Positions 1 to 7,892 of a stretch of 64,000 nt of DNA are shown here, in pieces. Origin of the DNA: an uncultured Flavobacteriaceae bacterium (lineage in GTDB: Bacteria > Bacteroidota > Bacteroidia > Flavobacteriales > Flavobacteriaceae); assembly GCA_947497245.1 (NCBI GenBank), contig CANMFO010000001.1, positions 496,001 through 560,000 on the forward strand, read 5' to 3'. Each line of letters begins with the position of its first letter. Position 1 is the first letter of the stretch. The translations under genes and the position numbers were made by a program. The notes under the pieces are model-generated. The model was not told the origin of the DNA and ran no database searches. It saw nothing but the letters and a program-made list of their open reading frames with translations.

Positions 1-719
1 TATTTCGGGTGTACAACCCAAGGGAAGGTTGGGATTCGGCCAATACGTCCTATTTTCACCAGTCCATCACCGGCTATCATGCGGCAAAACCCGCCGGTAT
101 GCAGGATCTGTTCTATTTCTATATTTTCAAGGGAAACCTAGGGGTGTTGAATATGCTCAATGTGAAGTACGTGATACAGCAGAACGAAGAGGGCAGGAGC
201 TATCCCGCGCTCAATCCGGAAGCCAATGGCAATGCCTGGTTTGTGGAAAAACTGGCCGAGGTTGACAGTGCCGATGATGAAATCAAAGCTTTGGAAAACC
301 TGGACAACAAAAGCACGGCCGTCGTCAATACGTCCAAGGTAGCTGGAATCAACCGGTTCAATTTTCAAGTGGACTCCACGGCCGCCATTTCGCTTACCGA
401 TTATGAACCCAACCATTTGACCTATACCTCGCGGAATCCGAACGCCGGGATTGCGGTATTTTCGGAGATGTACTATGCCCATGGTTGGAATGCCTATATC
501 GATGGACAGTTGAAGGACCACTTCAAGGTGAACTATGTTCTCCGCGCCCTTAGGGTGCCTGAGGGCGAACACACCATTGAATTTAAGTTCGAGCCCGAGG
601 TCGTGCGGATCGGCAGCAAGATCAGCTTGGCAAGTTCTTTGCTCTTGGCCCTTGTTGTTTTGGGCGGTATGGGCTTCACTTTTTGGCGTTCCCGTAAGGA
701 GAAAAAATCGGATTCCTGA
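1..719 (+). CDS. YfhO-family membrane protein, C-terminal part (5' end outside window)
   Basis: The reading frame is already open at the window edge (codons from base 3), so the gene starts upstream. The visible part resembles the C-terminus of YfhO-type proteins, large multi-pass membrane proteins linked to glycosylation of surface polymers. It has an extracytoplasmic region with NMLNVKYVI and YYAHGWNAYIDG segments, which recur in this family, then one membrane helix (about LASSLLLALVVLGGMGF) and a short basic cytoplasmic tail. The stop TGA overlaps the ATG of the next gene by one base, so the two are probably translationally coupled. Following genes are a glycosyltransferase and a flippase, which fits a surface-polysaccharide operon. 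The assignment rests on recognised sequence style, since the N-terminal helices are not visible. Confidence 0.75.
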   Translation, partial: FRVYNPREGWDSANTSYFHQSITGYHAAKPAGMQDLFYFYIFKGNLGVLNMLNVKYVIQQNEEGRSYPALNPEANGNAWFVEKLAEVDSADDEIKALENLDNKSTAVVNTSKVAGINRFNFQVDSTAAISLTDYEPNHLTYTSRNPNAGIAVFSEMYYAHGWNAYIDGQLKDHFKVNYVLRALRVPEGEHTIEFKFEPEVVRIGSKISLASSLLLALVVLGGMGFTFWRSRKEKKSDS

Positions 720-2005
720 TGCAAAAGGTACTGATCATCACGTATTATTGGCCACCAGCAGGCGGACCGGGCGTACAGCGATGGTTGAAATTCGTGAAAT
801 ACCTGCAGGATTTTGATGTGGAACCGGTGCTCTATATCCCTGAAAACCCACATTATCCGATTCAGGACGCTTCCTTACTGGAAGAAATTCCACCATCATT
901 GTCCATTTTAAAGCGACCGATATTTGAACCCTATCGGGCAGCCCGTTTTTTGTCCCCCAAAAAAACAAAGCGAATCAGTTCGGGAATCATAAAAACGAAG
1001 AACCAATCACTATTGGAAAAAACAATGCTTTGGGTTCGAGGAAACTTCTTTATACCGGATGCGCGAAAGTATTGGGTACGTCCATCCGTAAAGTTTTTAT
1101 CGGAAGCAATCGGTAAAAGGGGCATCGAAACCATTATTACCACGGGCCCGCCACACAGTGTGCACCTTATCGGCCATGCATTGAAGAAAGAGCTGGGGAT
1201 AAGGTGGTTGGCCGATTTTAGAGATCCATGGACGTCCATTGGGTACCACAGAAAATTGAGGCTTAGCGCGTCCTCCCAAAAAAAGCACAAGGACCTGGAG
1301 CGTTTGGTATTGAACGGGGCGGATAAAATTATTGTGACGAGCCAGACCACGAGACAAGAATTCGAAACCATTACCAAGAAGCCCATTTCGGTCATCACGA
1401 ACGGATACGACTCCAACTATCAGGGTGGTGCCCATCTTGACGAAAGGTTTACCATATCGCACATTGGGTCCCTGTTGACAGGTAGGAACCCCAAAAACCT
1501 CTGGAAAGTACTTTCCGATCTGGCAAGGGAGAACGAGGTTTTTCGGACCAGCCTCCAGTTGGAGTTCATCGGCCTGGTGAGCCAGGATGTTTTGGACAGT
1601 CTTTATCGCTATGAGCTGGCCCCGTATATAAAACTACGGGGGTATGTGCCGCACGCGGAAGCCGTTCGGAGACAGCGACGATCCCAGATTCTACTTTTGG
1701 TCGAAATCGATTCCGAAGAGACCCAGGGCATCATCCCGGGAAAGCTTTTTGAATACATGGCCGCCCAGCGGCCCATTTTAGCCGTTGGACCGGAACGATG
1801 GGAGCCTGGAAAAATAATTGAACGGACCCAAACCGGTGTGGCATTTGATCATACCGGACATTCCGAACTAAAAAATGTACTTTTAGAATGGTTTTCCGCG
1901 TTTAGAAAAGGAAATCTGCAAATAGCTTCCAAAGATATAGCGCAGTACAGCCGCAGGGCTTTGACCAAAAAACTTGTCGAACAGCTCCAATGGGAATCGT
2001 ATTAA
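719..2005 (+). CDS. Glycosyltransferase, GT4-like
   Basis: This 428-aa protein probably transfers a sugar from a nucleotide donor during cell-surface polysaccharide assembly in the cytoplasm. The N-terminus (VLIITYYWPPAGGPGVQRW) is the typical opening of flavobacterial GT4 enzymes, with a glycine-rich acceptor-side loop. A central TTGPPHSVHLIG segment and WLADFRDPW follow, and the C-terminal half has a GT-B donor-binding segment, PGKLFEYMAAQRPILAVGP, with the conserved E in KLFEYMA. There is no signal peptide. The start ATG overlaps the preceding stop by one base, and the 3' end overlaps the flippase gene by 16 bases, which implies one transcript. The acceptor and donor sugars cannot be read from the sequence. 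Confidence 0.85.
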   Translation: MQKVLIITYYWPPAGGPGVQRWLKFVKYLQDFDVEPVLYIPENPHYPIQDASLLEEIPPSLSILKRPIFEPYRAARFLSPKKTKRISSGIIKTKNQSLLEKTMLWVRGNFFIPDARKYWVRPSVKFLSEAIGKRGIETIITTGPPHSVHLIGHALKKELGIRWLADFRDPWTSIGYHRKLRLSASSQKKHKDLERLVLNGADKIIVTSQTTRQEFETITKKPISVITNGYDSNYQGGAHLDERFTISHIGSLLTGRNPKNLWKVLSDLARENEVFRTSLQLEFIGLVSQDVLDSLYRYELAPYIKLRGYVPHAEAVRRQRRSQILLLVEIDSEETQGIIPGKLFEYMAAQRPILAVGPERWEPGKIIERTQTGVAFDHTGHSELKNVLLEWFSAFRKGNLQIASKDIAQYSRRALTKKLVEQLQWESY

Positions 2006-3441
2006 AACAGTCTTTGAAAAATACCATTATTACCTACCTGGGGTTTGGTATCGGTGCGATCAATGTGCTGTTTTTATACACGAATTTCATGGCCGACCGA
2101 TACTACGGGCTCATCAATGTCATCCTGTCGGCCTCTGCCGTTTTAATGCCCCTTTTGGCCTTTGGTGTGCCCAATGCCTTGGTTAAATTTTATAGCAGCT
2201 TCGAACAGCGGGCACAAGATGGCTTTCTTACCCTAATGCTGTTCCTACCTTTGGTCATGGTACTTCCGATAGCCGCGGTTTCTTATGTGGCCAATGAGAC
2301 CATTGGTGATTTTCTCTCCCGGGAAAACCCCATGGTCAAGGAATATGTCTGGCACATTTTTTTAATCGGAATGGCCATGGCGTATTTTGAGGTATTTTAC
2401 GCTTGGGCCAAAGTTCGGATGAAGTCTGTTTTTGGGAATTTCATGAAAGAAATTTTCTGCCGGGTAGGACAGACCGTGCTGCTATTCCTGCTGTATTTCC
2501 AGGTCATTTCAGTGTATTTTTTTATAAATGCCCTGGTCGGGCTTTATTTGGCAAGGATGGCCGTAATGAAGATTTATGCCTATCGCTTGCGGATGCCCGG
2601 GCTGTCTTTTGCATTTCCCGAAAACACCCGTGATGTGATTAAATACAGCGCCTTGATCATTCTTGGCGGCTCCACCGCCATCATATTGTTGGAGATCGAC
2701 AAGGTGATGCTCAACCAATTCATAAAAATTGAGAATGTGGCCTACTACAGCGTCGCGGGCTTTATGGCCTCAGCCATTGCCGTGCCCTCAAGGGCCATGC
2801 ACCAGATCACCTATCCCTTGACGGCAAGATTATTGAACGAAAAAGAAGGTACGGCATTGCATGTCCTGTATCGAAAAAGTTCCCTGACCCTGTTTATCAT
2901 TTCCGGGCTGCTGTTCGCATTGCTTCTTTTGAACCTGAACGACATATACAGCTTGTTGCCCGAAAGTTACCGGAACGGGCTGGTCATTGTTTTCTGGATC
3001 GGACTCGCCAAAGTGTACGATTCGTTTTTGGGGAACAACAATTCCATTCTATACAATTCGGACTATTATAGGGCCGTATTGTTTATGGGAGTGCTTCTTG
3101 CATTGCTCACCATTCTGCTCAACCTATGGCTGATTCCAAAATATGGACTCAATGGTGCCGCCGTGGCGAGTTTTGCCGCTTTTTTTATCTTCAATACTTC
3201 CAAGCTGGTTTTTGTGAAAATAAAGTTCGGCATGCTCCCGATTACCGGAGAGACTTTTAAGGTGCTGGCTCTTTTGTTGATTACCCTGGCCCTGTTCCAT
3301 TATCTGCAGCTTCCTTTTCACGCGGTGGTGAACATTGTTTTGAAAAGCACCTTGATGTTGGTCTTTTACATTGGCGTCCTGTATCGATTTAAAATATCGG
3401 AAGACGTATTTGGATTGATATCCAAGCTCTTGGGAAAGTAG
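1990..3441 (+). CDS. Polysaccharide flippase, Wzx/MATE-like
   Basis: This 483-aa, very hydrophobic protein has roughly 12-14 predicted membrane helices spread over its length and no soluble domain. This matches the polysaccharide biosynthesis (Wzx/MurJ-like, MOP superfamily) flippases, which turn lipid-linked oligosaccharides across the inner membrane. The N-terminus KQSLKNTIITYLGFGIGAIN is typical for flavobacterial members of this family. The start lies 16 bases inside the end of the glycosyltransferase gene. With the YfhO-like and glycosyltransferase genes it forms a surface-glycan operon. The exact substrate is unknown. A general membrane exporter of the same superfamily is the main alternative. 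Confidence 0.85.
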   Translation: MGIVLKQSLKNTIITYLGFGIGAINVLFLYTNFMADRYYGLINVILSASAVLMPLLAFGVPNALVKFYSSFEQRAQDGFLTLMLFLPLVMVLPIAAVSYVANETIGDFLSRENPMVKEYVWHIFLIGMAMAYFEVFYAWAKVRMKSVFGNFMKEIFCRVGQTVLLFLLYFQVISVYFFINALVGLYLARMAVMKIYAYRLRMPGLSFAFPENTRDVIKYSALIILGGSTAIILLEIDKVMLNQFIKIENVAYYSVAGFMASAIAVPSRAMHQITYPLTARLLNEKEGTALHVLYRKSSLTLFIISGLLFALLLLNLNDIYSLLPESYRNGLVIVFWIGLAKVYDSFLGNNNSILYNSDYYRAVLFMGVLLALLTILLNLWLIPKYGLNGAAVASFAAFFIFNTSKLVFVKIKFGMLPITGETFKVLALLLITLALFHYLQLPFHAVVNIVLKSTLMLVFYIGVLYRFKISEDVFGLISKLLGK

Positions 3442-3857
3442 CTTGGTGACCAGAAGCCGATTCAAAAGCCATGGGAATACCTGGAATTCCCAATTGGCAC
3501 GGGCCATACCAAACAGGGAACCCTTCGCGACATTGCTCGATAGGGCTGGGATAATGGAAATTGAAGGTGTTCCAACTGCAGCTATGCTACACATCGGCTG
3601 CAGGGTTTTCGATTTGTTCGGTACCATCCCCGGTTCATCCGAATTATGGCTTTCAGATTTGTTTTTTTCCCGTACCCCCCTATCTTTACAAGTGATGATG
3701 GGGGACTATCGGGCATGCTTTTGGGGGAATTTGGGGAAGGTGGGGTGTTGATCCTGAAAAGTGCATTTCTTTTCCTGTCGCGGACCTTCTTTTTTTATGG
3801 AAGCCTACACGGTTTTCCACCGATCAAGGTGATTTTTGAAAAAGATTGATATACGGG
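3442..3857. other. Intergenic region, no convincing gene
   Basis: About 400 bases separate the flippase gene from the oxidoreductase gene. Short open frames cross it on both strands, but they start with TTG, resemble no family, and overlap each other. A 7-base inverted repeat (CTGCAGC and GCTGCAG, near 3574-3606) and a TATCTTTA box near 3680, one mismatch from the Bacteroidota -7 consensus TAnnTTTG, are the only signals seen. The box could drive the downstream gene with a long leader. Confidence 0.4.
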
Positions 3858-6242
3858 ATGAATCGGAACGGTCGCCCGGCCTCAGATGCAATGCCTGGAA
3901 AAACAGAACAAATGGGAGGAAGTTTTCGTAGAAACGTTTCGATAAGGGGCTCAGAAGAATTTTCAGGGATTCGTTTGCAACAACCCATGGACTATGCCGC
4001 CGGTACCGCCGGGGTCAAGGAGGCCCTGCGCCACGGGTTCAAGGAAATGGGCATTGTGCGTTCCATGCGGGCCCTATTGGAGATGAACCAGGAAGATGGT
4101 TTTGACTGCCCGTCCTGTGCCTGGCCCAATCCTGAAAAAGCCAATAAAATAGCCGAGTATTGCGAGAATGGTGCCAAGGCTTTGGCAGATGAGGCCACCA
4201 ACAAACATATCGATGGGGCTTTTTTTAAGGCGTATTCTGTGGAGCGCTTGTCCCAACTCACCGACTACGAGCTCAATGGGTTTGGAAGGATTACCGAACC
4301 CTTGGTCCTCCGCCCGGGAAAGATCAATTATGAACCGATTTCATGGCAAGGGGCCTATACCTTGATTACCGATACATTGCGTCAATTGCCATCGCCAGAT
4401 GAGGCTATTTTCTACACCTCCGGCCGTTCCAGTAACGAAGCGGCATACCTGTACGGCATGTTCGCCAGGGCCTTCGGAACCAATAATATGCCCGATTGTT
4501 CGAATATGTGCCATGAATCCAGCGGAGTGGCCCTTTCGGAAACCTTGGGAATAGGGAAGGGGTCCATTAAGTTGGAAGACCTGTATGAAGCGGAGGTCGT
4601 TATAGTAGCGGGCCAAAACCCCGGAACGAACCACCCGCGGATGTTGTCGGCCTTGGAGAAGTGCAAACGGAACGGTGGCAAGGTCATCAGTATCAATCCC
4701 CTTGAGGAAGCAGGATTGGTGAATTTCAGGAATCCACAAAAGATCAAAGGTATACTGGGCTCCGGGATGGACATCGCCGATATCCACCTGCAGGTCAAAA
4801 TAAATCAGGACATCCCCTTGCTAAAGCTACTGCTGCGCAAACTGGTCGCTTTGGACAAGATTGGCGGCAAAGTCCTCGACCATGAATTTATCAAACGGTA
4901 TACCGACGGATATGAAGACCTGGTAGAAGACCTCGGGCGGTATAGGGATGAAACGTTGTTGGAACTTTGTGGCGTGGGCGCGGAGGCGATAGAGGAGGCC
5001 GCTCTATTGCTTGCCAAAAAGACAAAAATTGTGGTCTGTTGGGCCATGGGACTGACCCAGCACAAAAATGGGGTAGCGAACATTAGGGAATATGTGAACC
5101 TCCTGCTTCTTAAAGGGGCCCTTGGGAAACCGAACGCCGGTACCTGTCCGGTACGGGGGCATAGCAACGTACAGGGCGACCGCAGTGTCGGCATTATGCA
5201 CTTTGTAAACAAGGAGCTGAACGAAAGAATAGAAAAACATTTGGGTTTTGTCCCGCCGCATACGGAAGGGTTCGACACCGTGGGAGCCATACGGGCCATG
5301 CACCAGGGGACCGCAAAGGTCTTTGTATGCCTTGGCGGGAATTTTCTGATGGCCGCTCCGGATACCGAGTATACGGCGGAGGCCTTGCAACGGTGTGAAC
5401 TGACCGTCCAGGTCAGCACCAAATTGAACCGCACCCATTTGGTCACAGGGAAGACCGGCTTGATATTACCCACCTATGGTCGGTCCGAAAAGGACATGAA
5501 GGCAGGTTCCCTACGTTACCTTACCATGGAAGACAGCATGGGTAGGGTACGGCAGTCCCGTGGACTCTTGAAACCCGCTTCAGATAGGATAAAAAGCGAA
5601 CCCGAACTTATTGCAGAATTGGCGGACACGTATTTCAAGGGCGGGCATCCCGTCAATTGGAAGGCGATGGGAGAGGACTATGACCTCATTCGACAAAGTA
5701 TCGACAAAGTGGCCAAGGGGTTTGAAGACACTGGTAGACGTTCGGTAGGGGCGGGGTACTACCTTCCCAACAATGTGCGCGAACTGGATTTTAGCATGCT
5801 GCCCAGGGGAAAGGCCCAATTGACCATCAACCCCCTTCCGGATCACCGGCTAGAAAAGGACGAATTGATGTTGATGACCATTCGTTCCCATGATCAGTTC
5901 AATACCACGATCTACGGTTTGGACGATCGTTATAGGGGAGTATACAACGAAAGAAGGGTAGTGTTCATGAATCCCAAGGACATGGAAGCGCGCAATTTGA
6001 AAAAACAGGACATCGTGGATATCAGCAGCGACTATGATGGGACCAGACGCACCGCCAGGCATTTTTTGGTGGTGCCCTATAATCTTCCGAAAGGAAATAT
6101 TGCCGCTTACTTTCCCGAGACCAATGTGCTGATCCCATACGACCACCACGCCCTGGGAAGCAAGACCCCGATCAGCAAATCGATTCGGGTAAGGGTGGGA
6201 AGGGCCGCGGAAAACGATCCGGATCGGCGCCTTGTGCATTGA
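3858..6242 (+). CDS. FdhF/YdeP-family molybdopterin oxidoreductase
   Basis: The protein belongs to the formate-dehydrogenase-H-like YdeP family, which binds a bis-molybdopterin cofactor and acts as a cytoplasmic oxidoreductase of largely undefined substrate. E. coli YdeP is linked to acid resistance. Family hallmarks visible are DGFDCPSCAWPNP near the N-terminus, YTSGRSSNEAAYLYGMFAR, NMCHESSGVALSETLG, GQNPGTNHPRM and GTCPVRGHSNVQGDRSVG. The full four-cysteine [4Fe-4S] motif of FdhF is not present, as usual for YdeP. The protein has no signal peptide. The start is uncertain: ATG codons at 3858, 3891 and 3912 are all in frame, and the extra N-terminal residues before FSGIRLQQP look unconserved. 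It stands alone, without fdhD or cofactor genes nearby. Confidence 0.85.
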   Translation: MNRNGRPASDAMPGKTEQMGGSFRRNVSIRGSEEFSGIRLQQPMDYAAGTAGVKEALRHGFKEMGIVRSMRALLEMNQEDGFDCPSCAWPNPEKANKIAEYCENGAKALADEATNKHIDGAFFKAYSVERLSQLTDYELNGFGRITEPLVLRPGKINYEPISWQGAYTLITDTLRQLPSPDEAIFYTSGRSSNEAAYLYGMFARAFGTNNMPDCSNMCHESSGVALSETLGIGKGSIKLEDLYEAEVVIVAGQNPGTNHPRMLSALEKCKRNGGKVISINPLEEAGLVNFRNPQKIKGILGSGMDIADIHLQVKINQDIPLLKLLLRKLVALDKIGGKVLDHEFIKRYTDGYEDLVEDLGRYRDETLLELCGVGAEAIEEAALLLAKKTKIVVCWAMGLTQHKNGVANIREYVNLLLLKGALGKPNAGTCPVRGHSNVQGDRSVGIMHFVNKELNERIEKHLGFVPPHTEGFDTVGAIRAMHQGTAKVFVCLGGNFLMAAPDTEYTAEALQRCELTVQVSTKLNRTHLVTGKTGLILPTYGRSEKDMKAGSLRYLTMEDSMGRVRQSRGLLKPASDRIKSEPELIAELADTYFKGGHPVNWKAMGEDYDLIRQSIDKVAKGFEDTGRRSVGAGYYLPNNVRELDFSMLPRGKAQLTINPLPDHRLEKDELMLMTIRSHDQFNTTIYGLDDRYRGVYNERRVVFMNPKDMEARNLKKQDIVDISSDYDGTRRTARHFLVVPYNLPKGNIAAYFPETNVLIPYDHHALGSKTPISKSIRVRVGRAAENDPDRRLVH

Positions 6243-6261
6243 AAGCGCAACGGTTCTTCAC

Positions 6262-6295
6262 AAAAAACCCCGTAGCGGATAAATCCACTACGGGG
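6262..6295 (-). terminator. Intrinsic terminator between convergent genes
   Basis: Arms CCCCGTAG (6268-6275) and CTACGGGG (6288-6295) form a perfect 8-bp stem, which can be extended inside by GGAT/ATCC. On the minus strand it is followed by a run of six T (plus-strand A6262-6267), so it fits best as the terminator of the gene at 6319-7551. It may also stop transcripts of the oxidoreductase. Confidence 0.75.
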
Positions 6296-6318
6296 TAAAC
6301 AACTAACCAACCTAAAAA

Positions 6319-7551
6319 CTATTTTTGATTCCTTCCGGATCTGCTACTTCTGGTGTTGGCAGACCTATTGTTTCTTGAGCTTCTTGCCGGGGCCTTTTTG
6401 ACCGTCCTTCTTGGGGAAGCACTCCTTGTGGAGGCGCTTCGACTTCTGGAAGTGGTCGGCTTGGACGACTGCCGTGCCGTGCTTCGCTTTGGCGTTTTGT
6501 AGGTGGTCGTACTTCGCCTCACCGTTTTGCGATCGGGTGTCCGGGTCACCGATCTTTTGCTGACCGTGTTCCGTTGTGGTGACCGCACCGTGGTAGACCT
6601 TTTGGTGACCGTCCTGTTATTGGAAGGTCGTGCGTCGCCTCTTCTAACCGTCCTACTTTCAATTCTTTTGGTACGGTTCACGGCGGTTCTGCCGGCAATT
6701 TTGTCCGAACGGCTGGATCGGACGCTCGAATTGTTTCGTACACGGCCATTGTTAGGTGTGGACACATTTCTTCTTGACGCTTGGTCGTTGTTCCTGAACT
6801 GCTTGCCATTCGTTCTGGAAACGGTTCTGTTGCTTCTCAGGCGCTCGCTCCTGCGACCATTGTCCCGCACGGCGACCCGTCTGTCATTTCTATAGATAGA
6901 CGCCCGGTCCCTGCGCACCCTGTTATACTTGTGCTCCCTTCCGATTTTAGCATAGACCCGTCTATGGTTATAACGATACGGATTATAGTAAGTATATCGG
7001 ATTGGGCTATAATACCTTCTGTACGGTCGGTTGAACACCAGACAGAATCCAAGGGACGGTCTGACGAAGAACCTGTGGAAGGGCCGATAGGTGTAATATC
7101 TGTTGTACACATTGATATATCCGGTATGGTAATCGTAGTATCCCCTATGGTTATAGTAGACGTACATGCCACCCACGCGTCGGACCCTGCCGTTGCGATA
7201 GTTGATGTCCACATCCCCGATTTGGGTCACCCGGCCATGGTAATCATAATATATCGGTACGTTCTCTACTTGGATGACCGCCCCGTAATCGTCATATTGG
7301 GCATAGGGACTATAATCGTAACCAGAGTTGAACGTGACGCCATTCCTGCGGCCGCTTATCTGGTTCTCGATGTAAAAATCGAACTCCCCATCCGGATATA
7401 CCGAAAACGTAATGCCATTCTCGACAAAAATGAACGAGTTGTTGTATCTATAAGCATTGCGTTCTGCAACCTTATTTTCTTTTGTACTGGAGGCCATGAT
7501 ACCGGAGGTACCTAAAATGAGGGCCGAAAAAAGGAGTACTAAGTTTCTCAT
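6319..7551 (-). CDS. Secreted Tyr/Arg-rich protein with a very basic low-complexity tail
   Basis: I do not recognise a named family. The chosen ATG at 7551 gives 410 aa beginning with a clear signal peptide (MRNLVLLFSALILGTSGIMA). The longer open frame upstream adds 30 residues that would bury it. Residues from about 25 to 190 are rich in Tyr, Asp and Gly with repeating short segments such as VYYNHRGYYDYHTGY, suggesting a beta-rich secreted domain. From about residue 200 to the end the sequence is almost only Arg, Ser, Thr, Lys, Asn and Pro, giving a strongly positive, probably disordered tail. A role in binding DNA, RNA or anionic polysaccharide outside the cell is only inference. A terminator lies just downstream. 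Confidence 0.7.
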   Translation of the reverse strand: MRNLVLLFSALILGTSGIMASSTKENKVAERNAYRYNNSFIFVENGITFSVYPDGEFDFYIENQISGRRNGVTFNSGYDYSPYAQYDDYGAVIQVENVPIYYDYHGRVTQIGDVDINYRNGRVRRVGGMYVYYNHRGYYDYHTGYINVYNRYYTYRPFHRFFVRPSLGFCLVFNRPYRRYYSPIRYTYYNPYRYNHRRVYAKIGREHKYNRVRRDRASIYRNDRRVAVRDNGRRSERLRSNRTVSRTNGKQFRNNDQASRRNVSTPNNGRVRNNSSVRSSRSDKIAGRTAVNRTKRIESRTVRRGDARPSNNRTVTKRSTTVRSPQRNTVSKRSVTRTPDRKTVRRSTTTYKTPKRSTARQSSKPTTSRSRSASTRSASPRRTVKKAPARSSRNNRSANTRSSRSGRNQK

Positions 7552-7892
7552 GATATAAGGTTTTGGGCCTGCCAGCCGGCAGACGGGTTCCGAATGCAAC
7601 CATTCACATTCGAAAGGTATATACCAAACAGCGTGCCACAAATTTGAAAACCACAGTAAATTGTTGAAATTCAGTTATTTATAAAGTTTTGGATTGGAGT
7701 GGGAATCCAAGGAAGCAATAGTGGACGCATTGACGGCAAACCTTAGGGGTGGACGGACGGTAGAAATACCGTTGTTTTCCGGAATCGGGGAAGGAGCAGG
7801 CACATAGTCATTTGGAATGTAAGGGCCCCAGGGCAATGGACCCGTTGAAGCGTGTGGGCATTTTCCCCTGTACCCCGTGCAGCGACTCGCCG
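7552..7892. other. Leader of the basic protein gene plus spacer to uvrA
   Basis: These 341 bases separate two minus-strand genes. Near 7569-7582 there is a short palindrome, CTGCC-AGCC-GGCAG, of a kind seen twice more in this window. On the minus strand the region upstream of the 7551 start has a TTTG and a TACCTTTC about 10 bases apart, too close to be a confident promoter. No other gene is visible; the small open frames at 7808-8009 run antisense to each other and look fortuitous. Confidence 0.35.

Noticed and set aside
3443-3849. Two overlapping small frames between the flippase and oxidoreductase genes
   Set aside because: TTG start, no family resemblance and mutual overlap. Treated as non-coding.
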